Below, one piece after another: positions 23,601 through 32,443 of a DNA stretch of 35,410 nt. How positions within the stretch are numbered: the first letter of the stretch is position 1; every line of letters starts with the position of its first letter. The DNA is taken from contig CANQIW010000003.1 in assembly GCA_947624055.1 (NCBI GenBank), positions 1 through 35,410 on the forward strand. Direction: 5' to 3'. Source of the DNA: an uncultured Lachnospiraceae bacterium (GTDB taxonomy: Bacteria > Bacillota > Clostridia > Lachnospirales > Lachnospiraceae). Position numbers and translations under genes: made by a program. Below the pieces are notes generated by a model, which saw only the letters and a program-made list of their open reading frames with translations, had not been told where the DNA came from and did no database searches.

Positions 23601-26600
23601 CGTCGCCGCTGTCGGCTCCACTGTGTAAGTATTCGTGAACGCAAGAGCCGTATTAAACTTCGTTTCTGAGCCCTCGCCGCTTACGATCTGCCCACTGACT
23701 GAATTCATTTTCACACCGCCGACTTTCACCGTATACCCTGGTGTCTCCGCCTCTGTCACCGTGTAAATCAAATCATAAGGAAGCTCTTTCAATATGATCG
23801 TCTGTCCATCGGCCAGCGTTATGTTTTTCTTCCCTTCGTCTCCTTCTTTAAATTCGAGAACTTCAGGAACTCCACTTTCAATCTTCGAACCGTCATTTGA
23901 CTTAACCTTTTCATAAGAAATAAAACCAACAAACGGTTCGTCGCCTTTCTTCAGCTCAACTGTAAAGGTAAATTCTTTTCCTTTGTCCTTCGGCGAGATG
24001 TTGTTGATTGTGGTCTTACTGATGCTCAGCTCGCCGACAAGCTGATTATCAATCGTATATGATGTAGCCGCGTCATCGAGAACCGTACTCTTATAATGCG
24101 GAGCATCGTCCTCCGACAATTCCTCCTCCACGGTATAAACATATGTTTCCCCTGCACTGTCATTAATCGGAAGATCTGTAAAAGTAACACCTGGCCAGCT
24201 TCCATCTTCCTGTTTTTTCACAGTCTGATACTCAACCCTCTCTTTGTTGCGCAGAAGCCAGATGTCAATGGAATCAGGCCGTATCTGCTCATAGCCGGTA
24301 TCAGTCCATGTCTTTGTCACAGAAATACTTGTAGTTTCCGGTTTACTCCCAAAATAAACTGTTCCATTGCTGCCAATACCGCCTCCGCGCGTATCGGATG
24401 TATTTCCGCTTATTAGCACGGAACCGTTTTCCCCCGGTTTCGCGTCCGTGTGCAGAACCAGTTTAGTCTGGTTATTCTGATACCGGGATGCAGAAAGTTC
24501 ATTTCCGTCTGCATCCTTCCAATGATACGGCGTTCCATCATACATAAATCCGGAAACTTCATACACAGGATTTCCCGGCTGAGAAGGATCCTTGTCTAGC
24601 AGGACATCATTGCTGCCGCCGTAGGCAGTGTTTGCGTAAATCGCTGTGCTGTTCGGATAAACATAGGTCATGGACGTCTCGCAACCCGCAAATCCGCCGC
24701 CATTATTGAAAATATCACCAGCCTTTACCGAGTTGCCTGTAATTTCTGCATTGTACAGGTAAAGTTTCGCGGACGGATAATATTTTCCCAGCACTGTACG
24801 AGGCCCGTTCACATAAAAACCGCCGCCGCCAAAACGTCCCCCATGGCTCTGGTTTTTTGTTATGGAACCACCGCTCACTTCTGCAGTATTCGCACTCTGT
24901 ACATAGATACCGCCGCCCTCATGCTCCGCAATATTCCCGCTTACAGTGCCGTTCGTCATGGTCAGCTTCGCTCCACCGTTTCCAACAGCACTTGTTACTT
25001 TTCCTCCCACACAAATACCTGCGCCCACATATGCGGTATTGTCGGAAATGGAGCCTCCGCTCATTGTCATGATTGCACCGGATAAGACTGCGACTCCGCC
25101 TCCGGCATTGTCCGGCTCCGCTCCGGAAATTGCCGTGCCTTCCACTCCGTTTCCGGTGATCGAACCGCCACTCATTTCAAACGAACAGCCTTCTCCAAAC
25201 AGACAGATTCCGCCGCCATGCCATGCATGGTTGTCGCTTACGCTTCCACCCGTCATCGTTACATCAGCATTGTATGCCTCCACGGCTCCCCCGCAATCTG
25301 CGCTTAACGTTCTGTCATTATTTGTAAGCGTCGCACCTGCCCTGATGTTTAATGTTCCGCCGCTCAGATAAATCAGCGCCGATGATACTTTCAGAAGATC
25401 GTCTTTGCCGTCTATCGTGATATTTTCCAGATTCAGCGTACCGCCGCTAATCCGGATCAACTCCCCCTTAAAGAGCGGATCACGCATCAGCTTCGCATCC
25501 CCGTCGAGGCTCCAGTTTGCACTCCCTGAAACCGTAACCGTATCCATCACATAAATGCCGTCCAGCTTTTCTCCATCCGAAAGTTCTTTATTCTTTTCCT
25601 CCAGAATCTTCTTCGCCGCTTCAAACGTCTTCACCGGATAATCTCGTGTCAGTCCGAGTTCAGAACCATTATTCTCCTCCGAAGGATCCGTGCCGTGAAT
25701 ACCGTCCAGATATACGCCGTTCAAAGTCAGCCTCACAGCCACAATTCTATCTTTCTCACCGCTCCGCTCAATCTTTTTTACGATCACCAGACCATTTGCC
25801 CCCGGAAGGGTAATCTTCCCCGGCAAAGTCTCGTCAAGGTTATATCCCTCAATGAGAGTTACCATCGGCTCCGGATCTGCAGCTTCCGTAGAATTAAGCT
25901 TTTTTAGTACATCACCCGCTAGAATGATCGTCATTTTGTCCGAGATCTCAAAGCCTTCACCGGCCGTTATGAATTTTCCTTCTGCCAGTCTGACCTTTTT
26001 TACCTGCGTTTTCCCATTAAGTATCAGGCTGTCGCCCGAATGATCGACACTGGGAGCATTTACTCCATCATCAATCGTCAGGGAACCCTTGTTTAATATG
26101 GCATAGGCGCCTGTTCCCCGCGCCAGCACAGAGCCATCTCCAGTCAGCTTCAGCGAAGCATTTTCCGACACCGTTAAAGCTGTTCCGGACTTTCCCTGAA
26201 GCGTATGTCCTTTGTTCAGATCGATTGTAATATCCTTTCCTTCAGGAATCACAACATCCTCTGTGATCGTCTTTCCTGTATTGTCCTCGTCGCCCGCCGT
26301 CAGCAGGATCGTATCGCCGTCTTCTGTATTTGTCACTGCCTTGGTAACCGTTTCACAGAGCACATCTGTATCTTTGTTCTTTGCCACGGTCCGGTTCTCC
26401 GGACCGGCCGTGAGGTAAAACTTATACGTTCCATTGTCGTATGGAATTGTAGCATTCCGGTAGAGATCGTATCCGTCCAGATCCTCCTTGATCACGATAC
26501 CATTGCGTGTATCGTTCCAACTGTATTTGCTGAAATCCTTGTCGCCGTCATGCATCTTGGCGGCTCCCGGTATCCAAATCGAGCATTTTTCCGCATACCC

Positions 26601-28442
26601 GGCGTCATAGGGAAGCCACAGGTCATTTCCATTATTGCTGTCCGTCGTCGTATTGCCATAGATTGCACTGTTTTCGTCCACGGTAAGGTGTACGTAGGAC
26701 GCTGATGTATAGTCAGCATACTCATCATACGCCAGAATTCCGCCTGTCAGACTGCCGCTATTGTCCGTTATTACTGTATTATTCAGTTGTACATCCACAA
26801 ACATATCATAATAGGAGCATCGGTAACCATTGCTTACAACAGCGAGACCGCCCGCGCTGTATCCGTCGCCAAACAGACTTTTCGCTATATTGCCCTCGAT
26901 CCTGCAGTTCGTAAAAGTCGTGTTTGCCCCCAGCAGTATGGTAGAGCCGTCTGTCGCCGTATTGCCGGTAAAATTACAGCCAGTAAATACAGCGCTGCCT
27001 GAGCTGATATAAACAACAGCGCTTGTACTGCTGTTATCCGTAAACGTGCAGTTCTCCGCATTCAAAACCGCGTCATTATCCCACAGGCAAAGCGCGCCAT
27101 ACGCACCTGTATATTCACTACCGGTATGTCTGTTTTCGCTGAATTCGACCCCCTTTAAGTCCGCGCTGCCTTCAAGATACAGACCAGAAGTTCTGTTTGT
27201 TGAAGTGTTCCCTGATACCACCAGACCATTTACCGCCGTCAGCTTGTTTCCTTTAAAATAAATTCCGCCTCCCTGGGCGCAGCTGTTGTCCTTCACCTGA
27301 CATCCAACATGAAATGTCACTTCACACCCTTTTCCGGCATAAAGGCCGCCGCCTTTATCATCGCTTCCATTACCTGTATTTTCGTTACCGTTGATTGTGG
27401 TATACTCCGCCACAAACGAGCTCTGCTCCAGATAAATGCCGGCACCGCTTCCGTCTGCTTTGTTACCGCTGATCACGGTTCCCGCCTCTGTCTTCAGGCT
27501 TCCGCCTCTCACATAGATACCACCGCCGTTGCTTCCAGAACCGCTGACCACATTATCCATGATCTGCACACTGCTCAGCGTGACATTGGCATTCTCCGCA
27601 TAAATGCCGCCGCCATTACGGTTCCCTGTAATGGAAGCCCCGGTGATCGTGCCGTTTCTCAGCGTCACATTTCCACCCGTTATTTTGAATATACTGTCGG
27701 TGGTATTCCCCTCTTTCGGAGATACCGTATGTCCTCCCATATCCAACGTAAAGCTCTTATTATCGCTCGTATTATCGACCGACACATTCTCATTCACATC
27801 GTCGAGCAGTTCAATCGTCTCACCGTCGCTCACCTCTGCAAGTGCATCGCCCAGCGTCGGATAAGTCTCTTCCCCAATCTTCGCCACGCCGTCAGACGCA
27901 TACAGCGCGATATTGTTTGTTACCCTGCGCCCGGCTTCTTCGCTCCACTTTACGCCGGCATATTCCGGGTGCTCTTCCTGCAGCTTCTTGATCTGCACGC
28001 CCAGCCTGGTATTGTACTCCACGCCCGTGTACTCTTCGATCAGATTATTCTCCGGCGCGTCCTCGCTCTCCGGATCCTGCTGATAAAAGCTGACCGTATA
28101 CGGTCCCATCAGGCCAAGCGGAGAAAACACCGTGCCGACGTCCCCGTTTTCTTCTACCTCGTCATCCATCGGTACATTGATCGGCGTCCCGCCTGCAGAG
28201 ATCACGCTGACCTCTGGCTGTGCGGAATCCTTGTCCCCGTCCGACGTTCTATCTGCAAATTCTGTATTTGCATCGCTGGTAAGCGCCGCATCCGAAGCCG
28301 GTGCGTCCGCCTCCTGCGCGATCGTGATCGAGTTCCACGGAACGCTCAGGACAAATGCGAGAACCCACGCAAGGATCCGCATCTGTAATGTTGTTCGCGT
28401 TCTTCTATTATTCTTTGTTTTCCCGTTCTTCACCTGTTCCAC
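20613..28442 (-). CDS. Giant sortase-anchored adhesin with beta-helix and isopeptide pilin-type domains
   Basis: A protein of about 2,609 aa. The signal peptide includes ILAWVLAFVLSVPWNSI. Two right-handed beta-helix regions (residues about 180-620 and 915-1355) carry repeated GGGIY and MSGGSISDN-type motifs as in polymorphic outer-membrane-like repeats. A Cna-B-like domain follows (about 1365-1460, SVTKTWTDTGYEQIRPDSID), then a pilin-like domain (1470-1605). Five Spy0128/FctA-type isopeptide domains (1610-2295) open with GTK.LTGR and close with FTN.Y, the expected Lys and Asn of the internal bond. Two SpaA-like domains (2305-2550) precede ETPKTGDGTP, a hydrophobic helix and KRRERE, a class of sortase anchor. 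No sortase gene is in the window. The start is a GTG, either 28442 or 28433; AAAGGCGGG fits the second better. It lies 117 bp after a co-oriented secreted protein and may share its transcript. The role is probably adhesion. Confidence 0.88.
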   Translation of the reverse strand: MEQVKNGKTKNNRRTRTTLQMRILAWVLAFVLSVPWNSITIAQEADAPASDAALTSDANTEFADRTSDGDKDSAQPEVSVISAGGTPINVPMDDEVEENGDVGTVFSPLGLMGPYTVSFYQQDPESEDAPENNLIEEYTGVEYNTRLGVQIKKLQEEHPEYAGVKWSEEAGRRVTNNIALYASDGVAKIGEETYPTLGDALAEVSDGETIELLDDVNENVSVDNTSDNKSFTLDMGGHTVSPKEGNTTDSIFKITGGNVTLRNGTITGASITGNRNGGGIYAENANVTLSSVQIMDNVVSGSGSNGGGIYVRGGSLKTEAGTVISGNKADGSGAGIYLEQSSFVAEYTTINGNENTGNGSDDKGGGLYAGKGCEVTFHVGCQVKDNSCAQGGGIYFKGNKLTAVNGLVVSGNTSTNRTSGLYLEGSADLKGVEFSENRHTGSEYTGAYGALCLWDNDAVLNAENCTFTDNSSTSAVVYISSGSAVFTGCNFTGNTATDGSTILLGANTTFTNCRIEGNIAKSLFGDGYSAGGLAVVSNGYRCSYYDMFVDVQLNNTVITDNSGSLTGGILAYDEYADYTSASYVHLTVDENSAIYGNTTTDSNNGNDLWLPYDAGYAEKCSIWIPGAAKMHDGDKDFSKYSWNDTRNGIVIKEDLDGYDLYRNATIPYDNGTYKFYLTAGPENRTVAKNKDTDVLCETVTKAVTNTEDGDTILLTAGDEDNTGKTITEDVVIPEGKDITIDLNKGHTLQGKSGTALTVSENASLKLTGDGSVLARGTGAYAILNKGSLTIDDGVNAPSVDHSGDSLILNGKTQVKKVRLAEGKFITAGEGFEISDKMTIILAGDVLKKLNSTEAADPEPMVTLIEGYNLDETLPGKITLPGANGLVIVKKIERSGEKDRIVAVRLTLNGVYLDGIHGTDPSEENNGSELGLTRDYPVKTFEAAKKILEEKNKELSDGEKLDGIYVMDTVTVSGSANWSLDGDAKLMRDPLFKGELIRISGGTLNLENITIDGKDDLLKVSSALIYLSGGTLNIRAGATLTNNDRTLSADCGGAVEAYNADVTMTGGSVSDNHAWHGGGICLFGEGCSFEMSGGSITGNGVEGTAISGAEPDNAGGGVAVLSGAIMTMSGGSISDNTAYVGAGICVGGKVTSAVGNGGAKLTMTNGTVSGNIAEHEGGGIYVQSANTAEVSGGSITKNQSHGGRFGGGGFYVNGPRTVLGKYYPSAKLYLYNAEITGNSVKAGDIFNNGGGFAGCETSMTYVYPNSTAIYANTAYGGSNDVLLDKDPSQPGNPVYEVSGFMYDGTPYHWKDADGNELSASRYQNNQTKLVLHTDAKPGENGSVLISGNTSDTRGGGIGSNGTVYFGSKPETTSISVTKTWTDTGYEQIRPDSIDIWLLRNKERVEYQTVKKQEDGSWPGVTFTDLPINDSAGETYVYTVEEELSEDDAPHYKSTVLDDAATSYTIDNQLVGELSISKTTINNISPKDKGKEFTFTVELKKGDEPFVGFISYEKVKSNDGSKIESGVPEVLEFKEGDEGKKNITLADGQTIILKELPYDLIYTVTEAETPGYTVKVGGVKMNSVSGQIVSGEGSETKFNTALAFTNTYTVEPTAATIEGTKVLTGRGWKEDDKFEFELTETTKPEKDASGKEKEIPDALKDSLTAEATKASQNFSFGPIPYTAPGTHTYKVAEKDTTIGGITKDAAVYTVTVAVTDKGTGTLEAEVTSYERTTKDAEGRETTAKADSMTFTNIYKAGSTTATIGGTKELTGREWKEGDKFEFELTETTQPEKDAGGKEKEIPDALKDSLTAEATMDSQNFSFKPIPYTVPGAHTYKVAEKDTTIGGITKDAAVYTVTVTVTDKGDGTLEAKVVSYERTAKDAEGKETTAKADSMTFTNIYKAGSTTATIEGTKVLTGREWKEDDKFEFELTETTQPEKDASGKEKEIPDALKNSLTAEATMDSQNFSFEPIPYTVPGTHTYRVAEKDTAIGGVVKDAAVYKVTVTVKDNGDGTLSAETAYLRTETDAEGKETETEAGKAAFTNVYTTGSTTATVAGTKVLTGREWTDTDAFTFELTETTQPSMDGSGNGTEIPDKLTETRKATATKAAKDFNFGTFEYTEPYVHTYEVRETSPSGKGITADTSVYVVTVAVTDDGEGKLAVSSTVAKNDVPADAIIFTNTYTAEGGVILSGTKLLTGGREEPMHDNEFHFILRENGNVIEKAGNHADGSITFSELHYTLADVGEHVYEIAEDKENEKRVTYSEKTFTVRVIVTDNFDGTLNTQVEYPEGGVTFENVYTPKKSEKTEEHIFGNLDVTKLLYASEGHPLIANDTRFYVALFSDEARTQRISEVKTLHYSDSAAETVTFDNLQLDTTYYVGETDEYGILKGSGVIDNATYLAEYPDGYAVQMTKKHNHGHVAIHNTFYEIPQGFYYGGELTITKKVQIGGKDHATDEVFYAGVFTDAALTKREGDVIALWMEGASKASQILPVHLGTSGTETVTYYVAETDEHGNVLDPDSGLAFTISLDHESVQMSVTDFQREVVITNDFVEESPETETEIGTEDDEPETKNVPAGAETPKTGDGTPIGIYLLLLAVSFAVMWTGIFKRRERE
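22250..23610 (-). repeat. 438-bp near-identical tandem repeats coding for isopeptide domains
   Basis: Three full units (and a diverged fourth) of 438-441 bp code for 146-aa domains. Landmarks recur at equal distance, for example GTAGGTGTGTG near 22505, 22943 and 23381, and the CCGTCAG block near 22257, 22695, 23133 and 23574. The copies differ by scattered single bases only, so recombination could change their number in frame. Confidence 0.85.
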
Positions 28443-28559
28443 CCGCCTTTATCATTGCTTTTTGTTGCCTTATGTTTCGCTTTTATATCCTTTTATTTCT
28501 CTTTCGCTGTTCTTATGCTTTGTTTCGATGTTCTTTTACTTGTCTTTTATGTTTCTGCC

Positions 28560-29444
28560 TTACCCGGCGGAAACCGCACGATACGTCAGGGTGCAGTTTT
28601 CTTCCGTCAGCTCATACTGATACTCCGCTCCGTCGGCGATTTCCTCCCATTCTCCGTCCTCCGTGCAGATTTGCCATTCCACCAGCGCATCGGACGGGCA
28701 AAGTGCTTTCATCGTGATCACGTCGCCTATCCCAAGGGTATCGCCCTCCCAGAACGCCTGGATCTGATAAATCTCAAGGACATCCGCTACTTCCGGCCGC
28801 GCTGTCTCCGCTTCGGCCGCCGTCTCGCTTCCGGGTTCTGTGTCTTCCGGCATATCGCTTTCTGGCTCCGTCTGTCCGGCCGAAGCCGCCTCCGACTGTA
28901 TTCCCGCCGCGTCCCCTGAAGAACTTTCCTGCTCCGATTCCTGCGTATTTTCTCCCATCGTCTCTTCCGTCTGACCGGATGCGTTCTCCGGACTTTCCGC
29001 GGATAGATCCTCCGATTTCTCTGTAGAGAGTTCTTCCTTGTCATCTATGGGAGTCTCTGTTTGCTTCTCCGCGGCAGCCTCTGTCTGGACTTCCTCAGGC
29101 GCTTCCGTTGGCTTCTCCGTCGGAACCTCCGATGAAGCCTCTGCCGGAGCTTCCGTTGATTTCTCTGTTGGGGTTTCTGTCGGGGCTTCCGTCGGCTTTT
29201 CTGTCGGGGCTTCCGTCAACATTTCTGCAGACGTTTCTGTCGTGGATTTCTCTTCTGACGGTTCCGCAGCAGGCAGTGATTCACTCGCAGCGCTGGATTC
29301 CACCGGCACTTCCTCGCTTGTCATAACCGTTTCTGAGGACAGTGCTCCCTCCAGCTCAGCGCCTGCGCCCGATATACCCGCTCCCAGGCAGCCTGCTGCC
29401 AACATAGAACCGACCATACCAGCCATCCATTTTTTGTTTCTCAT
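28560..29444 (-). CDS. Secreted Thr/Glu/Ser-rich stalk protein
   Basis: A 294-aa protein with an N-terminal export signal (MRNKKWMAGMVGSMLAAGCL); LAAGC could be a loose lipobox with Cys19 but does not fit the strict pattern. Residues about 40-215 are low-complexity and acidic, with repeats of the type TEAPTEKPTEAPTETPTEKS. The last 75 residues form a small beta domain (QIQAFWEGDTLGIGDVITMK, then ALVEWQICTEDGEW) like Ig-like modules in Clostridia that present a Trp-rich face, and the protein ends there. There is no sortase motif or C-terminal helix. The start has AAGGAGGG. It precedes the giant adhesin in the same direction; the 117-bp gap shows no terminator and is strikingly A-rich and nearly free of T on the coding strand. 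A partnership with the adhesin is inferred from position only. Confidence 0.7.
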   Translation of the reverse strand: MRNKKWMAGMVGSMLAAGCLGAGISGAGAELEGALSSETVMTSEEVPVESSAASESLPAAEPSEEKSTTETSAEMLTEAPTEKPTEAPTETPTEKSTEAPAEASSEVPTEKPTEAPEEVQTEAAAEKQTETPIDDKEELSTEKSEDLSAESPENASGQTEETMGENTQESEQESSSGDAAGIQSEAASAGQTEPESDMPEDTEPGSETAAEAETARPEVADVLEIYQIQAFWEGDTLGIGDVITMKALCPSDALVEWQICTEDGEWEEIADGAEYQYELTEENCTLTYRAVSAG

Positions 29445-29646
29445 AATGATCCCTCCTTGCCAGAACTAACATATTTCTTCCAAAGTAATTCAATTTCATT
29501 GTTCATTATATACAAAACATATAGTGTATACCTCAAACCATCTCCCGTCCCGCAAATAAAAATCCTGTTTTCATTAAATCTCATATCATATCCCAGCAGG
29601 CACAGATTGTGAAATTCTCCAGAAATAATCATCTATGCTCTAAAAT

Positions 29647-29674
29647 ATTGTACGCTGTTTACAAATTTTTGCAA
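29647..29674 (-). promoter_or_regulatory. Likely promoter for the secreted stalk protein and adhesin
   Basis: TTGCAA (29669-29674) and TACAAT (29647-29652) are 16 bp apart on the minus strand. This gives a leader of about 195 nt before the gene at 29444. A TATAAT nearer to the gene (around 29510) lacks a -35. The rest of 29445-29940 is AT-rich with no supported gene. Confidence 0.5.
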
Positions 29675-29793
29675 CTGAAGATTTTATGTGGCTTTATTTT
29701 TGCAAAATAGAATCAACCTTTTGATATGTATGTCTTGCAGACAATATATATCCCCTCCAAATCTGACTGACAAAGAGAAAAGTTGAACACAAC

Positions 29794-29844
29794 AAAAAAA
29801 GAAGACAGAGTATAAATCTTATCCTTAGTTATCTCTGTCCTCTT
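29794..29844 (-). terminator. Terminator after the small membrane protein gene
   Basis: On the minus strand AAGAGGACAGAG pairs with CTCTGTCTTCTT (12 bp, one G-U pair, 22-nt loop), followed by a run of T. The plus strand also has a T-run after the stem, so it could work in both directions. Confidence 0.8.
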
Positions 29845-29940
29845 TTTAAATTCTTGTCAATCGCCTGTTTCCCATGATGGACGTACCATAAATAGCATAT
29901 CAGGCACTTCCCTCCAATTTTCCGGCTCGCAGCATATGCG

Positions 29941-30267
29941 TCATTTTTTCACCAGATATTTTTTCGCCATAAGAATATAAATGATCACGGCAACGATGAG
30001 CACGGCGCTCGAGATCCACTCCATAACAGGCGGCAGCGGACCTCCGTCCATGCTGAAGCCAAATCCGAGAATACTCAGCCCAAAAAGTATGGAGATGACG
30101 CCGGACGGCCTGATAAAGCGTTCGACCGACTCCGGGGTATACTTCCGAACCAAATTGGAATAATTGGGCATCTTTCCCGCCAGCAGCTGAACCAGTCCCT
30201 CGATCAAAAAGATGGCTCCCAATACCACGTCTGCCATGATTGCCGGGTTTTCAGTTATAAATTTCAT
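29941..30267 (-). CDS. Small three-helix membrane protein, unrecognised
   Basis: A 108-aa protein with hydrophobic segments at about residues 11-29 (ADVVLGAIFLIEGLVQLLAG), 54-72 (SGVISILFGLSILGFGFSM) and 82-101 (MEWISSAVLIVAVIIYILMA), ending in a basic KKYLVKK tail. The loop between the first two is basic with NYSNLVRKYTPESVERFIRP. I do not recognise the family; it resembles the small uncharacterised membrane proteins with a conserved RY.PES.E pattern seen in Clostridia. The start has AGTAGGAGGAAAG upstream, an extended -10 promoter lies 100 bp away and a terminator follows, so it is a single-gene unit. Confidence 0.75.
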   Translation of the reverse strand: MKFITENPAIMADVVLGAIFLIEGLVQLLAGKMPNYSNLVRKYTPESVERFIRPSGVISILFGLSILGFGFSMDGGPLPPVMEWISSAVLIVAVIIYILMAKKYLVKK

Positions 30268-30364
30268 ACTTCTTTCCTCCTACTTGTTTTGCCATTTATC
30301 GTTCCCGTCCATATCTGCAGTATTTTTCACAGACGGCAGGCCTTTCGTCTCTCAGGCCTTTTTT

Positions 30365-30394
30365 ATTATACCACCTCCAATCATAGAATGTCTA
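30365..30394 (-). promoter_or_regulatory. Extended -10 promoter and folded leader of the small membrane protein
   Basis: TAGACA (30389-30394) and TATAAT (30365-30370) are 18 bp apart on the minus strand, with TGG just before the -10. The leader of about 90 nt then has an AGGCCT/AGGCCT hairpin and a CCGTC/GACGG pair enclosing a CTG/CAG pair, before the ribosome binding site. I could not match it to a known riboswitch. Confidence 0.6.
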
Positions 30395-30503
30395 TCCTTT
30401 TCGTGTTATTGAACCGCCCGTTCATACCATGCCTGCCATTCGGATTCGCGTCCGTCCCCTCACGCAAACCGCAGCGTGTACAAGCGGCAGCAGCTCATTT
30501 ATC

Positions 30504-32282
30504 TCATTCAAACTGCGACGCATACAGCCGATAGTAGAAGCCTTTCCGCACCATCAGCTCGTCATGCGTGCCTTGTTCCACCACATCGCCGTGGTCGAGC
30601 ACGAGAATGCGGTCCGCGTTCTGGATCGTCGAGAGACGGTGCGCGATCACGAAGCAGGTTCGCCCGGCCATAAGCGAACGCATCGCCTGCTGCACCTGCC
30701 GCTCCGTGCTCGTGTCCACGTTGCTGGTCGCCTCGTCGAGGATCAGCATCTGCGTATCGTAGAGCATCGCGCGCGCGATCGTCAGCAGCTGCTTCTGCCC
30801 CTTGCTGATGTTCGTGCCGTCCTCGCTGATCACGGTCTGATACCCCTCCGGCAGACGCATGATATAGCTGTGGATGCGGGCGGCCTTCGCGGCGGCGACG
30901 ACCTCCTCCATCGTGGCGTTTTCCTTTCCGTACGCAATGTTTTCGTAGATCGTGCCGCGGAACACCCAGGTCTCCTGCAGGACCATCGCGTAGGCGCGGC
31001 GCAGGCTGTCCCTCGTGAGCGCGCGGATCTCATGCCCGTCCACCAGGATTTCTCCCGCATCGACGTCGTAGAAGCGCATCAGCAGATTGATGATCGTGCT
31101 CTTGCCCGCGCCGGTCGGCCCGACGATCGCGATCGTCTTTCCGGCGTCCGCCTTCAGATCCAGATGATGCAGGATCGTCTTCCCCTGCACATAGCCGAAC
31201 GAGACGTCCTTCATCTCAACATCGCCCTGCACGTCCGTGAGCGTCTTCGCGCCGTAGATGTCCTTCACCTCTTCCGGCTCATCGAGCAGCCGGAACACGC
31301 GCTCCGCCGCGGCAAGCGCCGAATAGATCTCGTTGATGATGTTCGCGATCTCGTTGATCGGCCCGGAGAACTTGCGGGAGTACAGTACGAACGAGGAGAT
31401 CGGCCCGAGATCCACGATCTTCCACAGGTAAAGCAACGCGCCTACCAGCCCGATCAGCGCAAGCCCCAGATTGTTGATAAAGCCGACCGTCGGTCCCATC
31501 GTCATGCCGAGTGTGTCCGCGTCCCGATAAGCGTCCGCGGCAGCGTGGTTGATCGCGCTGAACTCCTCACAGACCCCATCCTCATAAGCGTAGGCGAGGA
31601 TCGTCTTCTGCCCGGTGAACATCTCCTCGACGAAACCGTTCATGCGCCCGTAGGCCGCGCTGCGCTTCGCATACAGCGGCCGGGTCCTGCGCCCCATCCG
31701 CGAGGTATATAGGACAGCCATCGGAATCGTCACGAGCATACACGCCACCAGCGGCAGCGAGATCGCGCACATCATCAGGAAAGAACCGACTACCGTCACG
31801 ACGCTCGTGATAATCTGCACGACGTCCGTCGACAGACTGGTCCCGAGTACGTCAACATCGTAGCTGACACGGCTGATAATGTCGCCCGCCTGATTGCGGT
31901 CAAAAAATCCGACCGGCAGCGTCATGAGCTTGTCAAAGACATCCCTGCGCATCTTCTGCGCCACACGCCGGCTGACGCGCATCATCCCGATATTCACAAA
32001 GAAGGTCAGAAGGCCGCTCGCCACATAGGCGATCAGCATGCACCGGCCGTAAAAAAACACAACGCCGAAATCCACTTTTCCAACGCCGGCTCCGGCGGCG
32101 TGGATCGCATGTCCGGCAAAGCCCGGCCCCAGCAGGTTGCCGAAATTGCTCAGAAAAGCGCAGGCGGTCAGACCGGCCACCGCCCAGCGATAATCCTTCA
32201 GATAGGACAGAATGCGCCGCAGCGTCCCCTTCGTGTCCTTCGGCCGCTCCTTTTTTCCTCCCCGGTCTCCCGGTCCCGGCAT
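30504..32282 (-). CDS. ABC exporter half-transporter, second subunit of a heterodimer
   Basis: A 592-aa half-transporter from the ATG at 32282 (AAAGGAGGCGGGGAC upstream; the frame is open to 32348 without a ribosome binding site). Six membrane helices (residues about 35-320) are followed by an ATPase domain with Walker A VGPTGAGKSTIINL, signature NISKGQKQ (not LSGGQ), Walker B MLILDEATSNVD with the catalytic glutamate, and the switch IAHRLST with its histidine. The imperfect signature together with an intact Walker B is the pattern of the catalytically competent partner in heterodimeric exporters. It lies 161 bp after the other subunit in the same direction. Substrates of such pairs are usually drugs, lipids or peptides; nothing here narrows this. 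Confidence 0.92.
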   Translation of the reverse strand: MPGPGDRGGKKERPKDTKGTLRRILSYLKDYRWAVAGLTACAFLSNFGNLLGPGFAGHAIHAAGAGVGKVDFGVVFFYGRCMLIAYVASGLLTFFVNIGMMRVSRRVAQKMRRDVFDKLMTLPVGFFDRNQAGDIISRVSYDVDVLGTSLSTDVVQIITSVVTVVGSFLMMCAISLPLVACMLVTIPMAVLYTSRMGRRTRPLYAKRSAAYGRMNGFVEEMFTGQKTILAYAYEDGVCEEFSAINHAAADAYRDADTLGMTMGPTVGFINNLGLALIGLVGALLYLWKIVDLGPISSFVLYSRKFSGPINEIANIINEIYSALAAAERVFRLLDEPEEVKDIYGAKTLTDVQGDVEMKDVSFGYVQGKTILHHLDLKADAGKTIAIVGPTGAGKSTIINLLMRFYDVDAGEILVDGHEIRALTRDSLRRAYAMVLQETWVFRGTIYENIAYGKENATMEEVVAAAKAARIHSYIMRLPEGYQTVISEDGTNISKGQKQLLTIARAMLYDTQMLILDEATSNVDTSTERQVQQAMRSLMAGRTCFVIAHRLSTIQNADRILVLDHGDVVEQGTHDELMVRKGFYYRLYASQFE

Positions 32283-32443
32283 CGTCCCCGCCTCCTTTCC
32301 CCCTGGCTTTTTCAGATAACGACTTGCTCTTTCTATTGCAACAGTCATTCGCTGCAGACTCTTATTCAGTCAGATCCCCGCTCTTTCCTTCCAGCCTTCC
32401 CGCAGTGACAGCAGCATGAAGTACCCGTCACTTTCGGCTCTTT

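Noticed and set aside
29441-29632. A 63-codon minus-strand frame ending at the start codon of the secreted stalk protein
   Set aside because: It starts only about 8 nt from the likely transcription start, has no ribosome binding site and matches nothing; kept as untranslated leader.
30280-30370. Resemblance of the leader to TPP (CTGAGA) or mini-ykkC (ACGA loops) riboswitches
   Set aside because: The single motifs are present but the required stems and second conserved parts are not.
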